Shown: piece by piece, positions 43,206 to 55,186 of the stretch | Layout of the letters: each line of letters starts with the position of its first letter | How positions within the stretch are numbered: the stretch's first letter is position 1 | NCBI GenBank assembly: GCA_025526915.1 | Contig: JAHLKH010000161.1 | Coordinates: forward strand, 1 to 64,000 | Source: Entophlyctis helioformis | Taxonomy: Eukaryota; Chytridiomycota; Chytridiomycetes; Chytridiales; Chytriomycetaceae | Length of the DNA stretch: 64,000 nt | Direction: 5' to 3' | Made by a program: the position numbers and the translations under genes | The notes under the pieces: generated by a model | The model's input: only the letters and a program-made list of their open reading frames with translations | Told to the model about the DNA's origin: nothing | Database searches by the model: none

Positions 43206-44330
43206 TCATGCAAAGACCAAAAGTTGGCAATGCTGTCGCCGCTGTTTACAGATCTCGCAGCAGACCCACTTCATCGCTGCTTCATTTCTAAGAGTGCAAC
43301 AGAGCGCCCGCCTACAACACACCCCACAGATCCTCTAGTGCAGACGTCTGTCGATCAGTCGGGCCGGCCAGTCAGTCGATCAGTCCGCCAGCCAGCCAGT
43401 CGATCGCCAAGCAAGCGCAGGACACCACAGTGCAGCACAACACAGCAGCACTCACCAGCTTGGAACACGTTGCAGCAGCAGACAGCGGATACTCGGAGAT
43501 GGACACCTTGTCGTCGATAATGTCGTCGACCCAGTTGTCCTCGCCGCGCGCCATCGCACCGATAAAGAACACGAGGCTCTGGTCGCTGGGCAGCGTTGGC
43601 AGGTATGTGGACAGACGGACGGGCGCGACATCTGAAGCCATGGCTGTCCACATGAACGTCGGGCAGTGCGATCAGCCACTCTGCTTCAAAGTCTGCGAGG
43701 CGGTCGATCGATCGCTGTCCACAGCCCGCTCATCCTGCAGGTCCAGACTCACCAATCTTGCGGCAGTTGGCGGGCAGATGGTCTGTGATGGGGTTCTTGA
43801 CCACCTTGAGCAGCTTCTCCGGCCCGTTGACGGCGCGAATGCTCAGCTTGTGCAGCAGTTGCACTGTGGGTTCGCGATCCAAGCAAGCGTCAGTCGAGCG
43901 CATCCACGGCGGGCCAGCTGGCAAGGCCAAAGAAAAACAGCACGGCGGCCACCAACGCACCCATGAGGCCACAGAAGCGCTTGAACGTGCGAGGGATGCG
44001 CACATGCGGCGACACCTCGATGAGCACGTTCTTGGTTGTGTGGATGTACACCTGCACAAGGCCAGCCTTGTTGAGCGGCGAGTCCAGCAGGGCGAGCAGG
44101 CACTGGTGGGTGATGTCGGGCCGCGACTCGGCAAGGTCACGTCCGTGCTTCTTGAGCAAATGGTGGTGGTCGTCGGCATTGAGCAGCGCATAGTGGCCCT
44201 CCTTGCCCTTTCCGACCTTGACCGTTTCCAGCGATGCCTCTTCCAGCACCACAATGAGCCGGCGGGCGGCATTCTTCTCGGCGGCTGTCTTTGGCGTCTT
44301 GGGGGCTCTCGCCGGCTGCAACAGGTCCAT
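43206..44330 (-). CDS. EMG1: EMG1/NEP1 18S rRNA pseudouridine N1-methyltransferase; last exon uncertain
   Basis: Minus-strand exons 44330-43961, 43863-43753 and 43643-43456 encode most of the protein; a 36-nt last exon (43241-43206) is proposed. Motifs: [47 protein letters not shown] [78 protein letters not shown] and [20 protein letters not shown]1 is a SPOUT enzyme that methylates one pseudouridine of 18S rRNA and helps 40S assembly in the nucleolus. After CSK the usual F-C-x-x-x-E-D-x-W end is missing. Without splicing, the third exon would instead run to a stop at 43372. The downstream PI4K gene starts only 31 bp after the proposed stop. Confidence 0.88.
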
Positions 44331-44381
44331 GTGAATTTTTCTTTTTTGGATGGAAACTACAATGCGATCCAATGAGTGGCT

Positions 44382-46545
44382 TCATGCCTCGTCGGCATCA
44401 ACGGGAATGGGAATGGGGTCGGGGTTGTCGCTGCAGACCCGCGACGCAATCGGGCCCAGCACAGCCTCCAGATCCGCCTGGCTCCCGTACCGATTGCGCT
44501 TCCCGTTGCGGCAGCAGATGATGGCAGATGCGCGTGCTGGACCAAGCCATTTGAGCGTCTTGAGCTGCGCCTCGGTTCCGTGGTTGGCAAGCGCAAGGAT
44601 CTTGGCGAGCAGTGCCGCTGGCTGCTTCCGCCTTTGCGGCTGCGGCTGCTCTGCCCCCTCCCGAGGCTCGACACTTGGATCGGACGATGCCTCCATGCTG
44701 CCCATGTCACTCGTTAGTACCTCATCTGCTGATTCCTTTGAGCTTTCGCGCGCCAGTGGCTGGAGTGGCTGGTGCAGCTGATCGTCATCAGGCTCCACAA
44801 CCATCTTGGCATGAACCGTCTGCAATGGCGCGTCCAGTGCACTGTGCTGGAAAACATGCGGCGAGACGCGCGCATCCGTGTCTGCGTCCTGACCGGCCTC
44901 CACCAGCCTTCTCTTGAGCTCCTCATTCTCGAGGATGCAATTCCCTGTCAATCGCTGTCAGCATGCATCCACCATTCGTCGAACACTGCTGGACATGACT
45001 GACTCACGCAGTGCATCCTTGAGGTTCTTGATCTCAATGGTTTGCTTGGTTTTCTGGAACTGCGACGCCACAATGCGTTTCTTTGCCGACTCTGTCCAGC
45101 CAGCATTGAGCATGCCGTGACACCATAAGGGAGCTTCAGCGCAGGGTATCCTACCCATTTCGTATTCTTGGATCCGCGTTGACAGCTCGGCGATGTTGGC
45201 TTCAAACTGTTCAATGCGCGACTTGACACGCGGGTGGTCAACGAGATGTCCATATGTGCTCTTGATGCTTGCCAACACATCGTCAAAGAGAAACAGCCGC
45301 GCCTTGGCTTCTTCGGCCGACTTGTCCTTGTCGAGCTGCCACATTTTGCCCGTCATGTCCAGGATCTCGAAATTCATGTCGGCAATGCTGGTGAGCTGGT
45401 CCAGCTTCTCGTTGATCTGGTCCGTTGTTGTGGAGATGTGGATCAGCACCTTGTCGCGGATGGATTTCCGTATCTTGCGCAACTTGCCAGATATGGCATC
45501 TGGCTTTGGGTGCTTTCCCCGCAGTGTCTGTCCCAGTTTGCCAATGCGTCCTCTGGATTCCCAGTGGAGCAGATCTGCCGTCATGCCAGTGACAATGCGG
45601 TCGTATGTCTCGATCTGGTGCCTGATCTTGTCGTACGTGCCAACGGCTGCAGCACCGGTCTGTCAGTCGTGGCATGGACAGCTGCTCACACTCGTGAGCT
45701 TACATTTGGGCATCGCGGTGGAAGCACCTGTCACACGAGCACATCAGCACTTCAAGCCTGTTGGTCAATCAGGGCCGCGACTCACCGTCTGACAGAGTCT
45801 CTGTCCTGGAAAACTCCTTGACGGTATGGAGAAGCTCGACATACTCGACAGCCTCGTTGAGCACATCGAGGTACTTTGGTCCGGCATCGCGCGACGTTCC
45901 AATGGCCCATAACAGGTATCCAACCGCAGATCCAGCCAGATCGGAGCCAGGAAGGAAGCTGAGGGCACCAAAGAGGACATTCACAATCTCCCTGATCTGG
46001 TTGCCGTATGCGATGGTTTCTGTCCAGTTATCGGTGTGCTCCCAAGCGCTTTTCAGAGCATCTGCTGCGATGGACTTGACTTGGTCAGCAATGTGCTCGC
46101 CAGCCAGATTCTCGTGCCTGTATGGTCTGTCGGTCTGAAAGTTAGCATGGTGTGAAAGGCAGGCGGCATCCGCCGGCACATGCCCTTTTACAATCGCATT
46201 GATTGCATTGATGAGCTTTGTGCGGTCTTGGTGCTCCATCTTCTCAATGAACTCGGCGAGATCCTGGTTGCTCATGGCGCTTGCGTTTGCAATCAGGTGC
46301 CCAACGCCTTGGTCCACCTTCCTTTTCGCCCTCCTGGCTGGTCTGCAGGCACACGCGCAGCACGGCGTGTGTTCTGTCATGTCTACTGCAGTCGCTGTGA
46401 GTCTGGCTGTGTTCGTGTCACTGTGGTTTGACTGGGAATGCGGCAAACCTTTGGTGGCTGTACTTTCAAGCATAGGCGCGACAGACATGCTGCTGTCGTT
46501 GGCTGTGACGGCTGCTGGGCTCGTCTTGACAATAGCTTGATCCAT
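44382..46545 (-). CDS. Helical N-terminal domain, coiled coil and C-terminal helix-hairpin-helix protein, six exons
   Basis: Minus-strand exons 46545-46192, 46134-45786, 45727-45704, 45646-45155, 45091-45008 and 44944-44382 give 621 residues. After a disordered, Cys-containing N-terminus comes a helical stretch (about 120-420) with a hydrophobic helix NVLFGALSFLPGSDLAGSAVG followed by several amphipathic helices. A coiled coil runs across two splice sites (RIEQFEANIAELSTRIQEYE, then KRIVASQFQKTKQTIEIKNL and LENEELKRRLVEAG). The C-terminal ~60 residues (about 540-605) match a helix-hairpin-helix DNA-binding end like that of kinesin KIF22: LLAKILALANHGTEAQLKTL, KWLGPARASAIICCRNG. No kinesin motor is present. 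The helical part loosely recalls HeLo/MLKL-type four-helix domains of fungal signalling proteins, but I cannot prove it. A 24-nt exon and two in-frame introns make the model less certain. Confidence 0.65.
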
Positions 46546-46657
46546 TGCCACAACGACGACGTTTTACAGCTTGAGGGAGAGATCGCGGTCGCGTTCTGGC
46601 TCGCAGCCAGAGAATGGAATGGACGGCCGGACAGAATGGATAGACTGGATAGACTGT

Positions 46658-47189
46658 TTATTGAATGAGACCCAGGTGCTTGAGCAGACCGACAGACGCT
46701 CGCGACACCTGCTGGAAGTTGCGTTCGAACCCATCCATGTCGCCGTAGTACGGGTCCGCAATGATCCGCTCGCCCTGCGGATCAAAGTCGCCAAAGAGCT
46801 GCACCTTGGCCTTGCTGCCCTTGGGCTGGATCCGCCGCAAGTCGGCCAGGTTGGACTCGTCCATGCACAGGATCCAGTCAAAGTCGGCAAAGTCCGCCTT
46901 GCTCACCTGGCGGCCGCGGTGGCGCACAGGCACGCCGTGGGCCGCACACGCCGTCACGGACCGGCGGTCGGGCAGGTCGTCGATGTGGTAGCCAGCCGTG
47001 CCAGCAGAATCGATGCGAGTGAAGTGGTCGTTGAGCGAGTTGGACGCAACGGTGTGGGCAAACACTGCCTCGGCCATTGGACTGCGGCAGATGTTGCCTG
47101 TTCGTATGGCTGTGCGTTAGATGGTGTGTGTGTGCACAGTGTGGGCTGTTGAGATACACACCGAGACACACAAACAGCACGGACGGCAT
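46658..47189 (-). CDS. LTP1: Low-molecular-weight protein tyrosine phosphatase, two exons
   Basis: Minus-strand exons 47189-47162 and 47097-46658 give 155 residues, the standard length. The intron splits the P-loop: MPSVLFVCLG joins NICRSPMAEA to give the C-x5-R-S active-site loop. Further family motifs are the IDSAGTAGYH segment, DDLPDRRS, the DFDWILCMDESN strand and, near the end, DPYYGD with the catalytic general-acid Asp. It dephosphorylates tyrosine (and small phosphoesters) in the cytosol. Its start codon overlaps on the opposite strand with the proposed first codon of REV7. Confidence 0.94.
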
Positions 47190-47702
47190 GATCGAGGTTG
47201 TCGTTGCGTCGAAACAGGGAAAGCGGCTACGTTGGATGCCGACCGACTATCGAGGCATGTTCGACCGACACAGCTGCTCTTCAATCATGCACTGCTGACA
47301 GACGCACAGATGTGGCAGCAGCCGTGCTGGGCTTCATGGAGGTGGCCATGCACTTTATCCTGCATGCGCGGCAAGTGTATCCGCAAGGTGCGTCGTCGTC
47401 GTGAAGCTGTCCGGCCACTTGAACGCTGGCTGACAACCCGGCAACAGAGACGTTCCAGCGGGCAGTCAAGTACGGCGTGCCGGTGTGGATCTCGCGGCAC
47501 CCGGAGCTCAAGGGATACATCCAGGACGTCGTGGACTCGATCCGGCCAGACATGCTCCAGGTTGGTTGCAATCGCATCTGTCTCTGACTGCAGCCTGGGG
47601 CTGACTGGCACGAGTGCGCCAGGGCAGGCTCAGACAAGTGCTGCTGGTCATCCAGGCGCGCGGTGCCACCAAAGAGACGTTTGTGTTTGACGTGGCCGTG
47701 CC

Positions 47703-47734
<32 letters not shown>

Positions 47735-48192
47735 GTGTTGATGCTGGCGATCTTGGTGCAGAGCCGGCTGCAAGGCGACGCTCAGTCGCTTCTCTGGCAA
47801 GCAGCATGGACGCATCGGCGATCGACTCGCTCTTGAACGGATTCATGCTGCAGCTGGGTGCACTGGACAGCCTGCTTCAGCCATACCAGCGACGCGATGA
47901 GAGCAGCGCAAGAGACGATGATGGCGACGATGATAGCGATGACGATGACGATACCGAGTTCCACATTCTGGTGCGCATGGCAGACGATCAAGAGCCAGCC
48001 ACCAAAGCATCGCATGGTGTGCCGTGGATTGCTGGCGAGCAGGATGCTGTTCACGTTGGTGTTGTTGGACGATCTGGTGGCAATAGCAATGGAGACGGAG
48101 CTAGATCGGCGCCGTCTGTTGTGCCCATCAAGACCATGGACACGGGCGTCTTGCGTCTGCAGCTGCAAGTCCAGCAGCCGCCCGCTCAATAA
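47188..48192 (+). CDS. REV7: REV7 (MAD2L2) HORMA-domain protein; first exon uncertain
   Basis: Exons 47310-47387, 47448-47560 and 47623-48192 are well supported; a first exon 47188-47230 (start MIEVVVASKQGKRL) is a tentative choice that keeps phase. Total is 267 residues. HORMA motifs: GFMEVAMHFILHARQVYP, YGVPVWISRHPELKGYIQDV, VLLVIQARGATKETFVFDV, and the C-terminal safety belt FHILVRM, GVPWIAGEQDAVHV, VVPIKTMDTGVLRLQL. These fit Rev7/MAD2B better than Mad2. Rev7 is the non-catalytic subunit of DNA polymerase zeta and part of shieldin-like complexes. A Gln run (47702-47733) and an acidic, Ser/Asp-rich loop enlarge the usual ~211-residue domain. BUB3 lies 115 bp downstream on the same strand. 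Confidence 0.85.
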
Positions 48193-48307
48193 ACCAGATG
48201 TCACTAGATGTCTTGTATGTCACGTGACCAGCTGATCTGCTCCTCGTCGTCGAGAGCAAGTTTGCCCGTAACGGACAACAACAATAGCAGCAGCAGCAAC
48301 AGCAGCA

Positions 48308-49716
48308 ATGACGGTTGGACCGCACGGCACAGAGCTCGCAGATGCACCACGAGACGGCATCTCCAGCGTTGAGTTTAGTCGCATCGACCCTTCGCTGCTA
48401 GCCGTGGCATCTTGGGACAAGGTGGGCCTTGTTGCTCAGCGAGCAGCGGGATGCAGTCGGGATGCAGAATGGAGCGTTGGCTGACATGCAGCGTTGGTTG
48501 GTGGATGGTCGGCCCCAACCTGGCCCGCAGACGGTCTCCCTGTACGACGTGGTTGCCAACGTCACCCGTGCACGCTACAGCCACCAGGCGGCGGTCCTGG
48601 ACCTGGCCTTTTCTTCAGCAGAGGACGTGGTGTACTCTGCAGGTCTCGACCGGGTCGTCAAGCAGTGGGTTTGATCTGCGCACGTCCAAGATGCGACCGC
48701 TGCTCTGCTGACATTGCTGCTCTGGTGCGGGCGGTGGCGGACAGGTACAATGTGGCAAGCCAGAGCGAGAGGGACCTGGGCAGCCACGAGGACGCTGTGC
48801 GGTGTGTCGAGTACTCTTCTGAGCTCCGTAAGTGGCCATGGATCCGCCTGCTCGATGCGATGCGATGTGATGCAGGAACGCAGCAAGTGAGCTGACATAA
48901 AGGATGGATGGATGGATGGGAATGCAGGTCAGGTCATCACAGGCAGTTGGGACAAGAGCGTCAAGCTGTGGGACGACCGCCAGTCGACGGCGCTGACAGG
49001 CACGCTCGATCAGCCCGACAAGGTGTACTCGCTGTCGACGGTGCAAAACAAGGTGGTTGTGGCGACAGCCGGCCGCCGCGTCCTGATCTACGACCTGCGG
49101 GCCATGAAGCAGATCTTTGAGGAGCACGAGACGACGCTCAAGTTCATGATCCGCAAGGTGGCGTGCACGCCAACGGGCGAGGGGTTTGCGTCGAGCTCGA
49201 TCGAGGGCCGCATTGCAGTCGAGTACTTTGACCGTGCTGCCGAAGTGCAGGCCAAGAACTATTCTTTCAAGTGCCATCGCCAGACGATTGATGGCGTCGA
49301 TACCATCTATCCAGTCAACGCACTGGCGTACCACCCCATGTAAGTGGCTGTGTCGTGGTGGTGTGTTGGTTGGCTGGTTGGTCGGTTGGTTGGTTGGTTG
49401 GTTGGCCGGCATGATGATGGCAAGCCTCGCACTCACTGCCTCGCTGTGCGACAGTCGTGGCACATTTGCGTCGGGCGGCGGCGACGGCATTGTCAACATC
49501 TGGGACGGCCTCAACAAGAAGCGCCTGAAGCAGTACGCGCGGTACCCGACGAGCATTGCGTCGCTGTCGTTCAACAAGGACGGCACGCTGCTTGCGGTTG
49601 CGTCCAGCTACACGTTTGAAGAGGGAGAGAAGGACCACCCGGTCGACGCGGTGTATGTGCGGTCGATCTCGGATGCCGAAGTGCGGCCCAAGACTGTTGC
49701 CGCTGGCGCGCAGTAG
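48308..49716 (+). CDS. BUB3: BUB3 spindle checkpoint WD40 protein, five exons
   Basis: Exons 48308-48421, 48531-48664, 48745-48827, 48928-49339 and 49455-49716 give 334 residues. WD-type blades are clear: DGISSVEFS...[125 protein letters not shown] and [20 protein letters not shown]. The IEGRVAVEY and FKCHR patterns mark Bub3 rather than the related Rae1. Bub3 binds Bub1/BubR1 and phosphorylated MELT repeats of the kinetochore. The exon 2/3 junction (CA|GTGGGT...ACAG|G) was fixed by alignment to the family's spacing before RCVEY. Confidence 0.94.
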
Positions 49717-51743
<2,027 letters not shown>

Positions 51744-52308
51744 TGGCTCCTCCGCCCGCCGACCTCCCGCCGACTGCTATTATCCCGCTGTGTCTGTCTC
51801 TCGTCTTGTGGTCATCCCAGTCGTGTTGCATATTTCCTGCACCTGGCTTTTATCATCAGTCGACCTGCGTCTGTCGCTTCTTGCCCCTGCCACCCCGTCT
51901 CACATCCCACCATCATCCCCCCCTCTCGTCCGCTTTATTCCAAAGAATCAAGACAACGTTTTTCGAGTCAATGTTGCTCGTGGATGCCTGCGCATTTCCT
52001 TGTCATGTCATGCCAACGCTGTCATGGCCAGCCGGCTGTCTGCCTGCTGAAGCCCTTTTCTTGCGTGTCTAGGCCGTCGGCAGACTTCTGTGCGACTTCT
52101 GGACAGACCGTCTCGCGTTTGCAGATGACATCATTGCACGAATCGCCATGTTGCGACTCGCTCGCCAGCTTTGGCTAATCTGTCCGCAACTCTCCAAAAG
52201 CAAGCGCAGCGATCCAGACTCGTTTGAGCAGACCACACTGCCAAGTCACCTGCGTCCTCGTCGCCAACTCTTGTCCCGCCTCCTGCCTCGCCACTCAGCT
52301 CGCCAGTC
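51744..52308. other. Spacer between ARF1 and CFAP210
   Basis: No gene or repeat is supported in these 565 bp. The part nearest ARF1 is T/C-rich, as expected for a 3' UTR. Confidence 0.55.
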
Positions 52309-54870
52309 ATGATCCTTGTGCCGCCGCCACCGCCGTTGCGCGACCTCGATCGCGACGTCCCACAGCCCAAGCCGCATCCAAAACACCGCGGCGCACCGGC
52401 CCTGTCCACATCCACAGACCCCCAAGACAACAATGCACTGCCGCAGCTGTCAACGATTCGTGTACAGATTGGCCAAGGTGCTGCTCCCTCGCCCCCTTGC
52501 ATCTCCGCCTGGCCCACAAACCAAAACTGACACCTGCACCCCGCACCCCGCACCTCTGCAAACCGTCGACACCTCAACGGCAACCACGAATGCCAGAGCA
52601 CGCCGCCGATGTGTTTATACCGTTCCATCACACGCGGCCGCACCTGTCCGGCAACCAGAGCATCAAGGACACGGTGCTGGTGCCCGAGAAGCTCGAGGGC
52701 ATCCGCGAGCTGGCTTTCCACGACCCAGACGACGACATTCACGTGATTCTGCGGAAACAGCGCGAGCAGCTGCACACGCTGTCGCAGGAGCGAGTCAAGA
52801 GCTGGGGCAACACGATCATGGGCAGTCGCAAGAAGCGGTTGGCTGCCCAGGACGTCAAGGCGCGAATGCAAGAGGTTTGTCGTGTGCATGTGTTTTGGTT
52901 GTGTGTGTGTGCGTGCGTGCGTGCGTGTGGATGGGTTTGTTTGGAGGCGACACTCATCTGTTCTTGATCGTGTGTCTCGGGTGGGGCCGTTGCGTCGCTG
53001 GGTGTGTGCAGGAAGAGCGAAAGAGAGTGGACGCAGAATGGGCGGTGGTGCGAGCGACGGAGCGACAGGAAGCGATCCAGCGAGCACGGCTGCTGCAGCG
53101 ATTCGAGGAGCCGCGTCTCAAGGCGTTGCATTCGCAGCTCCTCATGTCCAATGTTCTCTATGTAAGCGCCGGCCGACCTGTACACCAGCTGGATCTCTGT
53201 GGAGCTGTACATTGGCCAGCACGTTGACTCTCATGACGCTGTTCACAGGAACGCGACAAGCAGATCGAGACCAAGAAGCAGCGCAACATGGCCAACGAGA
53301 TCCGGCACAAGTCGGACGTGCTCAAGATGCGGTTGGCGCTGCTCGACAGCATCGAAAAGGACAAGCAAGACCAGGAGCGGCGTCGGCTGGAGCGGTTCCA
53401 GTTTGCCGACTCCCTTCGCTGCGAGATCCGCAAGAAGGCGCAGGAGCGCCAGGCACAGCGCAATGTACGTTGGTGGATTCGGATGGGGGATATGTGTAGC
53501 AGCATGTGGATGCTAACACGATTGCGAGGCTAGCTTGATCTGCAGTACTACCGCAAGCTGTTTAATGATATCGAAGTGGAGGAGAAGGAAAAGGTGGTGC
53601 GCAGCTACGATGCCAAGAAAAAGTCTGCCAAGGAGTGCCGCGAGACGCTTGCTGTCATGATCAGCGAGAAACAGGTGCGCAAACACTGCTATTTTGCGTC
53701 TGTGAGGAGCCGGTGGGCAGACAATGCGCAGACACTCATATTGGACGGCTGGGGGATGTGAGCAGGAACGCAAGATGGTCGAGAAGAAGATGGCCAAGGA
53801 GCTCGAAGTGGAGAACCGCAAGTTCAACGAGCGCAAAGAGTACCAGGTGGTTCGAAAGACCGAGTACGATCGCGCTGTTGCCGAGTAAGCCATTTCCTCA
53901 CCAATCGTCGCTGTCATTCAAGTGCGTCTTGCCTAACACGAGGATGCAACCAGGGACCGCGAAAAGGTGCACGAAGGTGTTGGCAAGATTGCTCTTGAGC
54001 TCGACAAGGAGGCCGAAAAGGCCGTGCTTGCGTACATTGAAAAGACGTCGCATGCGCGCGACCATGTGTACGCCGTCCGCATGGCAGCCGAGCAAGCCAA
54101 GCACGACAAGCAGCTCGCCGAACAACGCGAGTTCCTCACCGAGCACGTGCGTGCATCACATCACGGTGATCGCCGCGATCCCAGTCATCCCAGTCACTCA
54201 ACTGACATGTGCCTGCCACTAAACCACAGAGCCGCATCAAGCAGCAACGCAAGAATGATATCCGTGCGGAAGCCAAACGCGACCGGCAGGTGCTTATTGG
54301 CAAGGCCGAGCAGTGGGAACTCGAGACCATCGAGCAAGACGCGAAGCAAAAGAAGGTGTTGCTCGCTCTCCGCGAGTACCACGAACAGCAGATTGTAAGT
54401 CGGCTCGTTCCCGCTCGCATTCTCGTCCCTACCGTCTCATCTTCCCTTGCCCTTGTCTTCAACGTCGTCACTCGGCACACTCGCAAACCTGCACTCACCC
54501 CCTGCCGTGCATTGCATGCACCAACCAGACGGCCTCGAAAGCCGCAGCCAAGGTATCCGCCGACCTCAAGCACCAAGCCGAGCTGCAGATGCGCAAAGCA
54601 GCCGACACGGAAAACGCCGAGTTTGATGCCTACGCCGCAACGACCATCTCGCAGTGGGCAGCCGAGGGCAAGAACGTCGCGCCGATCCTGTCGAGCCTGG
54701 AAAAGGAGCGGCCCGGCTACGTGCGACGCCGTCGCGGCGACATGAAGCGCGAGGTGAATTCGTTTGAGCGGCTCGGCTTCAGCGTCCGGTGGATGCCAGG
54801 CACCAGTGTGCGGTCGTCGGAAGAGTATGCCGCAGTGACGGAAAAGGCGCGTGTGGCTGCCCGTTCTTGA
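52309..54870 (+). CDS. CFAP210: CFAP210 (CCDC173)-like flagellar microtubule inner protein, nine exons
   Basis: Exons 52309-52477, 52597-52874, 53012-53161, 53249-53464, 53546-53674, 53766-53884, 53954-54146, 54230-54394 and 54529-54870 give 586 residues. After a Pro-rich start the protein is almost all charged helix of the trichohyalin-plectin-homology type. The KSWGNTIMGSRKKRLAAQ segment followed by EEERKRVDAEWA, ARLLQRFEEPRLKALHSQLL and NVLYERDKQIE matches the order of motifs in CFAP210. In vertebrates and algae this protein lies inside doublet microtubules of motile cilia. Its presence points to a flagellated life stage. Most internal exons are cut in phase 0. The Pro-rich first exon is the least certain part. 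Confidence 0.85.
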
Positions 54871-54875
54871 TGCGT

Positions 54876-54926
<51 letters not shown>

Positions 54927-55186
54927 GTCTCCATCCCCCCTCCATGCTGCTGCTAAGCATGAGCGTGTTGGCGGCAAGAATAAAACAGTGCGCAACAGTG
55001 TGTCGGTGGGTTGGAATACAAGCAATTCGATCGTGTGTGTACGTGATCGGCCTTGAGCGAGTTTATTGTCAAGAATTCATATTATCATATCTAGGTAGGG
55101 CCACAAGGGGCCCATCATTACTGCAAGCAACCAAGAGGGCGGGAGAGGCGAGGGTAAAGCCACGCCAGGGGGCGGCGTGCCTGTCA
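54871..55186. other. Spacer between the convergent CFAP210 and GATA-factor genes
   Basis: It starts with an AC repeat (54877-54924) just after the CFAP210 stop, followed by an AATAAA at 54979-54984 that may be the CFAP210 polyadenylation signal. Nothing else is recognised. Confidence 0.55.
54877..54924. repeat. (AC)n microsatellite
   Basis: It has about 24 uninterrupted AC dinucleotides in the probable 3' UTR of the CFAP210 gene. Confidence 0.95.

Noticed and set aside
44382..44944. HhH segment as a separate small gene
   Set aside because: A GTGAGT donor at 45007 and a GACAG acceptor at 44945 continue one coiled coil across the junction in frame, so one gene is more likely.
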